Source: Davidsoniella eucalypti
Lineage: Eukaryota > Ascomycota > Sordariomycetes > Microascales > Ceratocystidaceae
Direction of reading: 5' to 3'
Length of the DNA stretch: 64,000 nucleotides
Assembly: GCA_004009845.1 (NCBI GenBank)
Contig: RMBW01000076.1
Coordinates: forward strand, 1-64,000
Made by a program: the position numbers and the translations under genes. Below, one piece after another: positions 26,105 through 35,967 of the stretch. The notes below the pieces were generated by a model. The model was not told the origin of the DNA, did no database searches, and saw only the letters and a list, made by a program, of their open reading frames with translations. Each line of letters opens with the position of its first letter. The first letter of the stretch is position 1.

Positions 26105-27153
26105 ATGGAGACTTCTATCCGCATCTCGCAAAAGGACCCCGAACTGTGCCGGCAGTATGCCAGCTTTGCCGCCAACCTCCCCCGCGCCAACTACAATGTT
26201 ATCTACTGGATTATGTTCGTCTTCAACCTGATGCTTCTGTTCACCGCTGCGAGAACCTACATTCGGTACGTGCTTACCATCTTCACTCAACACTTGGGAA
26301 TAAAATAAAATAAAAAGCTCTGCCCCATACTAATCCACCATCCTTCGTATAGCGCTCAAGATGTCCTTAAGCAACGCGTCAAGGGCACTCATGATTACTC
26401 CCACTCTATCACCAAGTATCTCTTCATCTGCATGGGTTTTCTGTGCGCTAGCTTGACTACCCTTGTCATGGAAGTCTACATCCTGCTTGCTCTGCAATTC
26501 TGCTCCGGCGAGGTCCTCATGGCTCTGTACTGGTCGACCTGGACCATGATGCAAGTCGGCTCGCTTGTCGCCATTGGCGGTATCGTTCTGGCTCTGGTCC
26601 ACGTTCACCGTGGCCGCCGTGACCCGTAAGTAGCTATCTTTTTCTTTAAAGGCTCTTCTATAACATGACTGCTAACATCACTATCTAGCCCGTGGGGTCT
26701 TGCTCTGGGAACTCCTATCCTGGTCATCGCTGGTGTCTACAGCATCATGCACGACATTGTCAAGGACCACGTCGGCAACCTGTTTGCCAAGGTCACCGCT
26801 CCCAAGGACGAAAAGCCCTGTGCCATCGGCGTGCCGCTGAGCCAAGTGTGAGTTCCATCTTCCTCATGATCACAATACTTTAACCCTATGTACAATATCA
26901 CTAACCCTTGTTCAGTAACACCATCCAGGTTTCTGAGCCTCCTTCGCCTACTACCTCCGAGTTAACCATTGACGGCGCTGATATCATTGGTTTTACCCTA
27001 GCCGGCGGTCCTATCATCCGCCTCGCTCAACCTCTAGCCAGCTCCAGATGGGGTAACCCCGAGATGGTGGCTATGACAGAAAGCGGCAGACAGCTTCTAG
27101 TCTTTGGTCCTAACGGACTCCAGCTCGAGCGCCGTGCTGATGAGAATGTGTAA
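26105..27153 (+). CDS. Four-TM membrane protein of unknown function
   Basis: Four exons, 26105..26265, 26353..26625, 26689..26847 and 26916..27153, join to 276 aa. The introns have donors GTACGT, GTAAGT and GTGAGT, AG acceptors and CTAAY branch sites, and every junction keeps frame. I do not recognise a family. Visible hydrophobic segments are at about residues 31-49, 76-101, 106-136 (possibly two turns of helix or a long segment) and 148-168. The region from about 170 is hydrophilic, with a Pro/Ser patch around 205-211 and a C-terminal globular-looking stretch. There is no signal peptide, since 30 polar residues precede the first helix. The start ATG has A at -3 and follows a long C/T-rich leader. 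Codon choice is C-rich like the neighbours, so it is probably well expressed. It could be a fungal plasma-membrane or organelle protein; nothing here decides. Confidence 0.85.
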
Positions 27154-28301
27154 GGGGGATGATTAAGCCATCTTCACTCTTCTCTTCTCTGCACATTTTT
27201 TTCTCACACTTTTTTTCTTTCTTCCTTCTTTCTTATTTCTCTTTCTTTTATGTCGTCATCTTATCTCCTTTGGTTTTTTCTCGGGTTGTCTTTCTTTCTA
27301 CAAAAAAAAGCCCGGGCATCATTTGTCCGGCCCGGCGCCGACTAATGATCTTTCGGCGTCCATCTCGTTTCATCTCTTTTTTTTCTTTTTCTTTCTTGCT
27401 TGTCTTTCTTTTCCGCAGTTATAAAAAAAAGTCTTGTTAGACTTCAGTTGGTTACACACATATCCAACTTACACACCGCCATGATCACGTGGCCAGAACT
27501 GTTTTTGTTTTTCTTGTTCCTCGGTCTTGATTCTCGGGTTATCGGTTCTGTTTTAAGTTCTTGCTTCTTGCTTGTCGTTTATTTTGCCGTCATCTTTTTT
27601 TATACATCACCTGCATTTGGGGTTTCCGGATTAAGGGTCTTTCAGTCAATGGTCTTGGCTGACGTCTCTGTTATTAGGGTTATTGCATATGAGAAGCGGT
27701 TATCGCCGCATTCTCCTAGGGTTTGGCCTGCTTGTTTTTCTTTTATGTCTTCGTTCATTTGTTCTGTCTTTTGTTGATATCCAGGCGAGCTCTTCATTGC
27801 CCTGATAAGTAAACCATGGCATGAGTCTCCCATTAGTTAGCCTTTTTCAGTCTTTTTCATACACCTAAAATTAACTACATATGCTACATGATTGACTATT
27901 CTACGAAGTACTTTTCTATTACGTGATGCATAGTGACTGATATATAAGAACAAAACTATGTTTTATTTGAGGCTACAAAAGAAAGCTCGCTAACAGCAAC
28001 ATCGAGTCGTGATGAAAAAAGATGGGATAAAAGCAACAACAAACAAGAAACAGGGAGTTCAACATGGCAATTTGGATCATCGCTTCTTTTAGGGGTGTTT
28101 TGGATTCAGGGAAGAGATATGGAAAGCGTCGTTTAATGGCTCACAGCAAAGATGAACCGCGTCCTGATATAAGACGAGAGGAGAAAAAAAGAATATAAAA
28201 AGGCCATGGGGTATATGCAAACGATATGTTGTCAAGCATGAAGCCAGGGGGATGACAAAAAGTTGGAGGGAAGAGAAGAAGAAGAAGAAGAAGAAGGACC
28301 C
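27154..28301. other. Convergent spacer between four-TM gene and glycogenin
   Basis: No gene is seen. The proximal 300 bases are T/C-rich 3' UTR-like sequence. A 125-codon plus-strand frame at 27400-27777 is hydrophobic through T-richness, begins at a non-ATG-favoured position in that tract and has no recognisable domain. A GAA run of about eight units at 28275-28297 lies just past the glycogenin stop, reading CTT in that gene's 3' UTR. Confidence 0.6.
28275..28297. repeat. GAA trinucleotide repeat in glycogenin 3' UTR
   Basis: About eight GAA units on the plus strand begin four bases beyond the glycogenin stop codon. It is untranslated in that gene. Confidence 0.85.
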
Positions 28302-29858
28302 TTAGTTCTGCTGACTAGCAGGCACAACGCCCTGGGTGAACAGAGGAACCTCGTCAGCTTGCTTGACGTCTTGCTGGTTCTGAGCGCTTTGCTGAGACTG
28401 CTCAAAGTACTGGTTAATCTGCGAGACCGACTCAGTCGTCCAGTTGTTGGAGCCGAGGGTCATCAGAGGCGGTGTCGATGGGCCGATGCTGGCAGCAGCG
28501 TTGGGAGAAGTGGCGTACGAAGCTAGGGTGGAGGCATCATCGGTGGTGTAGCCGTCGTGGAACTGAGTAGGAGTGGCGGACCGGTCCTCCTCCTCGACAA
28601 TAGCAGTAGGCTCTTCCTCTTCGTACTCCTCCTCTTCCTCATAGTCCTGGTGCTCTTGAGGGTGGTCCTCCCAGAACACACGGGTGGGCATGGTCTGGCG
28701 GTTCTCGTACTCCCAAGGGAAGATGGCGGCGTGGTAACCGTTGTTACCGGTCCAGATGCGACCAGCAGTGCTAGCAGTGTCGGTAGACATGGAGTAGATC
28801 TTGTTGGGGAAGTTACCAGCCTCGGGGCCGTTGTTCATGGGGGGAGCGGATCTAGAAGAGAGAAGGCATTATGTTAATAAAGTAACTAAAGCATAGGATA
28901 GGTATAGATGACAGTGACAAAACATACCTCGAAGCATCCCAGGAGCTATAGCCGGAAGAGCTGTAGCCGCCCGAGGCGTATCCGAACTCGCCGTTGACGA
29001 AGCGGCGGACCTGCTCAGAGTTCTTCAGCTGCTCAGCGGTGCGACCCATGACACCGTAGTGGCTGTCGTAGACCGAGAACCACTTGGAAGCCAGCTCGTG
29101 GTAAGGGGTGCTGCCGTTAGTGGCAGTGCGGCCAACTGACCATGGCTTGTCCTTGCCGATGAAGTGAACCAGGCTGATGTTGGCGCGGAAGTGGTTGTAA
29201 GCCGGCAGGTACTGGTAGTGAGCCGAGGGAGTAACGTTGTAGGTAAAGCTGATGCGGTGGTAGTTGGGGAAGTAAGCGTTCAGCAGACCCTGGTCAGCAC
29301 CGTCGAAAGAAGCGCCAGCCTCGGCAGCGGCCTTGAGTCCGTTGTAGGTATCCAGATCGGGTTTGAGGACCATGACACCCGAGTTGAAGCAATCGGGCCA
29401 ACCGATATCGGGAGCGGCGGCGAAGGCCACGTCTAGGGCGAACAGCTCATCGGGAGCACGAATGGCGACCACGTCGGCGTCGATGTACACGATCTTCTCG
29501 AACTGGGTAAGACTCCATAGCTGCACCTTGGTCAGGGTCGAGTGAAGATCCAGACGCTGCATCAGGGCCAGGTTGGAGGCATTAGGGTTGGAGATGCGCG
29601 ACACCTCGATGACCTGGTCGTAGACTTCATTGAGTTGCGTAACTGTGGCCGGAGAAACGGTGCCGGGGGTCACTAGGACGACCAGCTGCTTGGTAGTGCC
29701 GGCATCGCGCAGAGAGTGGGCGAGAACGAGCGCACCGGGTAGGTACGAGTCGTTGGTGAGCAACTGAGACGATAGTCGATAAGGGTTAGTTGGTGGCGGG
29801 GCATTTAGGGTTTATGATAGGGTCGGCTACTTACCGTGGCGTAGACTTGAGAAGCCAT
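28302..29858 (-). CDS. GLG1: Glycogenin (GT8 self-glucosylating primer of glycogen synthesis)
   Basis: Three exons, 29858..29835, 29763..28928 and 28851..28302, join to 469 aa. Glycogenin attaches glucose from UDP-glucose to its own tyrosine and makes the primer that glycogen synthase extends. The N-terminal GT8 domain (residues about 1-240) shows the opening ATLLTNDSYLPGALVLAHSL, the metal-binding DAD at 103-105 in YIDADVVAIRAPDELF, a DCFNSGVMVL segment, and HFIGKDKPW near 208. Tyrosines 191, 193 and 197 in the HYQYLPAY loop are candidate acceptors. The C-terminal part has WEYENRQTMPTRVFWED, like the fungal family, then a Glu-rich stretch and a Gln/Asn/Ser-rich end. The first exon is only 24 nt. 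Intron 1 is 71 bp with a CTAAC branch site; intron 2 is 76 bp with a weaker TTAAC. The tail is shorter than in many filamentous fungi, whose proteins often exceed 600 aa. Confidence 0.95.
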
Positions 29859-32800
29859 GGCGAACTGGAATAAGAGACGATTGCTTGAGAAATAAAGAGA
29901 TGAAGATAGAAAGTAAAGGCAAGGGACAAGTTGGAATAAAAAGCGCGAATCTCTTGGCTTTCGCTCTAGTCGACAAAGGGAAAAGAAAGAAGACAAGAAG
30001 AAGGAGGAGAAGCCGGTAGATAAGAGAGCAAAAAAGATCGAGGTGGAGGCGCTTTAAATCAGAAAAATTAAATACAAAAAAAACCTACAAGAACAAGGAA
30101 AGGTAGCTAAGCAAGCTAGGCGTCTTGTAAGTGCTGCAGATGCTTGTTACAGCGTGTGCCAAAACGGATAGACACAGCAGATACGGGCCAATAAGAGCCT
30201 GGAGAGAGCCTAGAGAGGGCGTTGAACGAATAGGAGGTTTTACTTAGAGACTTGGAGGCTCTGTGTCTCTGCTCTTCACCTCTAACTCTGTTGCTTTTGC
30301 TCTTCTTCTCGAGTTCTGGGCCGCTAGACGTGAAGTTAGAAATTGGGCAGCAACTATCTCTCTGCGATCAAAGCAACTACCCTGCGAGCAATGGCGCAGG
30401 ATGCAAGCTTTCCTGCCCAGTTTCCTCTGCCGTCGCAATGGAAGGAGCTACAACTAGAGAAGGGCAAGAACCGTCGTCGTTGTCGTCGAAAGAAACGGAT
30501 GGATCGGGCAATTACTGTACAGAGAAGGGGGGGTCGCAGTGGCACCTAAGAGTGATATCTTGGAGGTTAAAATTTTGAAAACAAATAAGAGCAAATACAA
30601 AAAAGAGGTGTTAATTATTGAAGAAACCTAAATCAGAGGAGAAACAAAGCACTAATTATCGAGACACCTGGATCCTCGTTCAACGAAGGCTGTTTCCTAG
30701 TTCTTGCGACTGCAGTGGAGCATTTACTGTTCAATGGCGATATCGACATAGAAACAATGCAAGAACCCCAAAATAGGGCGACTGAGGCGATATTTGTTGA
30801 GCGGCGCAGACCAGTTGATACCAAGGGAAAAAATCAGTCTGATAAACGGTGGCTGGTAGAAGGGAAAAGTGAGCAGGAAAGTAAGAATTCCTGATGTTTT
30901 GGCTTCTGTTCTTTACAGTATGGTTAAAATTCCACGAATTCAGCACTACTTAAAAAATATTCAGTGGCAAGAACGGAAGCACAAGGCCGATCAGCAGAAC
31001 TCGGTAGAAATAAGTAGTTTCTTTTCGTCTAAAAATGCACATTATAGAAAAAAGGAATATGTAAATGAAAATCTGCGACTGCCCGCTAATCGTGGCTGCA
31101 TTGCATGTTGAAGCGACATAACAGACAAGTGACTACATATAATGATTGTATTGTAGGTATCGGTACATAATTTGCCATGAGGTACAACTACAATTGCAGG
31201 TATAGGTATGTAATACACGGCTTAGGAGCTTGCTAGCCTGACAGGGAAATGGCGCAGATTTAGCCGGTGCCAGATCGAGGAAGCTACCACTGGCTTCTCT
31301 TTTTTCTTCGAGTTTCTGTTTCTATTCTATCTCGAAGGAACAATGCCTTTCCAGGGAAGGTGTGGCAAGAATGTAGGTTGTTTCCTAAACGAGAACACCG
31401 CAGGTAGATTGCTCTTTTAACCACGACCTCGAGTCCTGGGTTCGCGATATCAGAAAAAGAATACCAACAGGTAAGAAAAGTCTCCTATTTTTTGAGGTGG
31501 CATCTTGCAACAGCAATTATCCTTGATTCTGTAGATTACCCCATATTGTTGGTCTGCTAACGCTTGGACCAAGACCCAATGGCACCAAAGTAAGAAGGCA
31601 AAAAAAGGCGGAGTTCTACAAGAAGAACAAGCACGAAGGCGGGGATAGATACAAGAGAAACAGAGAAACACAGAAAGAGAGAATTTTTGGACTGGAAAGA
31701 ATCCATATCATTCTTTCTGGTAACAGGGAAGCTTTCCCCTCCAAGGTCTGGGTTTCAATGGCGGGGGCCAATATCGTCGAGGAAACTATTGGTAGAACAA
31801 GAATGACACTAACAATATGAGAAACCAGCAGAATGAAGGAAAAATGCAGCAAAAAATACAAAGACGACTCTCGCGGTGGCCGTTAGCTAGGAAGGCGCGA
31901 CTCGCCAAAGCCCATTTGCATGTATAGCCTGCTTCCTTCCAATCCATCCTGTCCAACTTCCCCTCTTGTTCTTGTCGACCTGCAGCCCAAAGGGACGACC
32001 TGTAGTCTGGCCTTCTTTATCTTACGCTTCTCCCCTCTCTGGTGGTCGAGCTGAGGGTAGGAAGGCTCGTAGTACTAATAATACGACTACTTACAAGGCA
32101 TATATATATATATAATGTTACCCCTTTGCTGCCCTTTGTACTTTCGCAACATCAGACGAGCCGGCGACGTTCCAGAGCTCATCCTACTCACATCTTACGG
32201 CCTATCGTTCAAGCGGTTGATCTATCGTGGTATCTATTTTGCGTGTGAGTGGGCCGGCACTTGTCTTTCACCCATGGCACGACACGGTATACAATCTAGG
32301 TCTAGCTAGCCTTTATTTCTTCCCAAGAGAAGTTTTTATTTTTGAGGCCCCTTTGCAGAACATCGAGACAGCCGAGACTGCGTGTAAGCCAATCGATCGA
32401 TTTGATCTACGTCTACCGGCCATGGAAGTAGACCACGATTGGGAAATACGGGACGGCATTGGGCTCTGCGTATCTAAGCTCTTTACTACATACATGGTAT
32501 CAGCACACTTTTGGCATGTCTAATTCAATACTTCTACGGTGGGCAACGGCACAGCATACGACAGTAAACGGCCTGCCTAGCCAGATAGTCTGTCTAGTGG
32601 AATACAACCATATCAGTCATTGGGCGGCTCCGGTCATGTAAGAAGCCGTAAACGAGCAGGGTAGATGGTTATCTTTCTTTCTCTTTTTCTCTTCGCCTCT
32701 TTTCTTTCCTATGTTCTATAAACATCTCAGTGACTCCTGCTATGTATATACTTTCCGTCTACTTAGCGAAGGGAAGAATGGCCGGTGAAAGGGCCGATCA

Positions 32801-34217
32801 GAGGCTTAGACGATGTATCTTGATCAGGCACTGTGCAGACTAGACACAAAGGCAATTACTTTTGATTATGTTACTCGCTAGGTAGATACGAAACAAGAAA
32901 GACGAAGGAGGAGGCTGAAAAAGAAGGGAAGCCACAGATAAAGGACGTAGAAATTACTCTAGCCAAGTTCTGTTTCGGACTCGCGCAGTTACGCTACCGA
33001 ATGGAAATTTAACCGCCGGCTGACGTCCCATCTGCTTTAGGAAACAGATGGTAACTAACTATCTTCTGTTAATCACTAGTAGTTGCAGTTTTGATTGTGC
33101 GCTTCTCTATTTAAGGAAAGAAGGCCCAATATCACACAATCAAATCATTATCACGACAGAGAAACTACGTAAAACGGCGACTTTTCACAATCTCGCTCTT
33201 TCCGTTCTTACCCGGCGGACTGTAAAAAAAGGAAAGAAGAAAGAAGCTAGGCGAGTAGAAAATGAGCCATCAGATTGTCGCCGTTTCTTTCCCCGTAACA
33301 TGTCGACCTCGTTTCCCTGAGTACTTTTTTTACTCGAGCTCACTATGTCTTCTTTTTTCTTCGATTTTTTTTGCCAGAATGCCACGCAAAGAGCCTGACG
33401 GTCGCAACCAGTGCCCAACAATAGTTCTTAGGCGGGGATGTTGTGTTCCCTTGCTCTTCTAGTGCGTCTGCAGCTTCTACCGAGAAAAGGAAGACCGGGC
33501 GTCCGTGGTTTTGCTTAGAGGCTCTGGTTGATGATGTACTCGAAGGAAGAGCTTAGAAATATAGCCTACAGGAAGAGAGAAAGATATAGAGGCAGAAAGA
33601 GCTCATCTCAGAAATCGCGCGCTGGTACGTACTAACCCGGCCCAGTTTACATTTTCGTTGGGCTCATGTTCTTCTAGATCCATGAAGATCACAAAGAGTT
33701 AAGTGAATGCATCAAGCGAATGTCACGTAGATATCGCGATGTCTAACCACTTAGGGTTATAGTGGTAGTTCTCTTTTGGCCCGATTTAGGGTTTTGCTTC
33801 GGTAAGATACTTTCCAGAGCCGGAGTATATTCGGAAGGTGCACTTCTCGGAGCGGAATGACTAAGCTGCAGCATCTCTTTTGGGAGATCGGCTACACCTG
33901 GCTCCTTTAGAAAATTAAGTTTGAGAACAATCAAACAGTCATCCGGGTAATAAACGTGCTGATTGGCCAGATAAGCCCCATGATAATGCAAATAGAACGA
34001 ACACCCAGCCGCTATCGGAAGCTTGGTGAGACCTAGGGCATAGAATGTGGCAGGAGGTGCGTTTTGAGCCGGGAGAGTAATTACAGCTCGGTATTTTTTT
34101 CTTAGGTTGCAGTGGTAAAGAGATTTTTATCTATTTTTTTGTTGTTTTCTTTCTTTTTCTCTTACCAACTTTGACCATTAAAACTTGGTTGAAAATCTCC
34201 GTCAAAACACTCTCAAA
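29859..34217. other. 4.4-kb divergent spacer upstream of glycogenin and LYS9
   Basis: No supportable gene. Open frames are short and carry no domain; the protein-like frame at about 32340-32520 (plus) has no start, splice partner or recognisable family. A TA dinucleotide run lies at about 32099-32114. Two TTAGGGTT words at about 33751 and 33785 lie 430-470 bp upstream of the LYS9 start and resemble telobox sites; their role is unknown. Confidence 0.55.
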
Positions 34218-35714
34218 ATGTCTTCCCAGTGAGTCTTTCAATCCCATCTTCAAAATCTTGGGGCTACCATGACGTGACACTTCAAACTAACCCTGTGAAT
34301 CCGTTCTATAGGAAGGTTCTTATGCTCGGTTCCGGGTTCGTGACCCGCCCGACGCTAGATGTTCTTAGCGATGAAGGCTTCGCTGTCACTGTCGGTAAGA
34401 GCTCTATCCCTTCATCTCCGGCTCCGGCCTTCGCTAACTCATCCCGTATCTCTAGCCTGCCGTACTCTGGAGTCCGCTAAGAAGCTGTCCGCCGGCGTCG
34501 CCAACGCTGTCCCCATCTCGCTTGACGTCACCGACGATGCTGCCTTAGATGCCGCTGTTGCCCAGCACGACCTGGTCATATCGCTGATTCCTTACACTTT
34601 CCACGCCACTGTGATCAAGAGCGCCATCCGCAACAAGAAGCACGCCGTCACCACTTCGTATGTGTCCCCCGCCATGCTCGAGCTTGACGCCGCCGCCAAG
34701 GAGGCCGGCATCACCGTCATGAACGAGATCGGTCTAGACCCCGGTATCGACCACCTGTACGCCGTCAAGACCATTGAGGAGGTCCACGCTGCCGGTGGCA
34801 AGATCATCGAGTTCCTGTCCTTCTGCGGTGGTCTACCCGCCCCCGAGGACTCAGACAACCCGCTGGGTTACAAGTTCTCGTGGTCTTCGCGTGGTGTGCT
34901 TCTAGCTCTGCGTAACGCTGCTAAGTACTACAGGGACGGCGCTGTCGTCGATATTGCCTCGGCTGATCTGATGGGTACCGCCAAGCCCTACTTCATCTAC
35001 CCCGGTTACGCCTTCGTGGCCTACCCCAACCGTGACTCGACCCCTTACCGCGAGCGCTACAACATCCCCGAGGCCCAGACCATCGTCCGTGGTACTCTGC
35101 GCTACCAGGGTTTCCCTCAGTTCATCCGCGTGCTCGTCGAGATTGGTTTCCTGAGCGATGTTTCCACTGCCGCCATGTCCGCCGCTGGCCCGTGGAACGC
35201 CGCCACTGCCGCTGTTCTCGGCATTAGCCAGACTGACGCCGCTTCTCTGGAGGCCGCCATCGTTGCCAAGGCTACCTTCGACTCCCCCGAGGACCGTGAG
35301 CGTATCCTGGCTGGTCTGCGCTGGGTCGGTCTCTTCTCCGATAGCGCCATTACTCCCCGCGGTAACCCTCTCGACACACTATGCGCCACTCTAGAGCAGA
35401 AGATGCAGTTTGAGGATGGCGAGCGTGACTTCGTCATGCTGCAGCACAAGTTCGTCATCGAGAACGCCGATGGCTCTCGCGAGACCCGCACCTCGACTCT
35501 GTGCGAGTACGGTCAGCCCTACGGCTCCGGCGGCTACTCCGCCATGGCGAAGACCGTCGGTGTTCCCTGCGCCGTTGCTGTTAAGCAGGTCCTGAACGGA
35601 ACCCTGAACGAGCGTGGTGTCATTGCTCCCATGACCTCCAAGATCAACGATCCCCTGATAAAGGAGCTGACTGAGAAGTACGGTATCACCATGAAGGAGA
35701 AGACCATTGCTTAA
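34218..35714 (+). CDS. LYS9: Saccharopine reductase (saccharopine dehydrogenase, glutamate-forming), lysine biosynthesis
   Basis: Three exons, 34218..34228, 34312..34394 and 34456..35714, join to 450 aa, the usual family length. The enzyme condenses alpha-aminoadipate semialdehyde with glutamate, using NADPH, to give saccharopine in the fungal alpha-aminoadipate pathway. The N-terminus KVLMLGSGFVTRPTLDVL is a Rossmann dinucleotide-binding motif (GSGFV at 10-14) and is rebuilt only by splicing. TVACRTLESAKKL follows across the second junction. GLDPGIDHL at 124-132 and the CGGLPAPEDSDNPLGYKFSW block at 155-174 are family signatures for substrate binding. The first coding exon is just 11 nt. Donors are GTGAGT and GTAAGA, and both introns have CTAAC branch sites. 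Codon use is strongly C-ending, consistent with high expression. It converges on HRD1 with only 253 bp between stop codons. Confidence 0.97.
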
Positions 35715-35967
35715 ATATATAGAAACATAGGCACAAATAGTAAAAAAGGATAAAGAATTTCTTTCCAATAGACAAAGTAAAAAAAGGGTTCTCTAGGAGT
35801 TGTTTTTTCTTGTAATGATAGAGGTGAATGTACAATATAAGATATGAAGAGAATATAAAATATAAACAAAAACACAAAAAGAAGAGGGGTTAAGGACGAA
35901 GAAACAAGAACAAACAATAAAGCTTTATCTACATCACAGCGTTGACCCTAACATACACTTCGAGACC

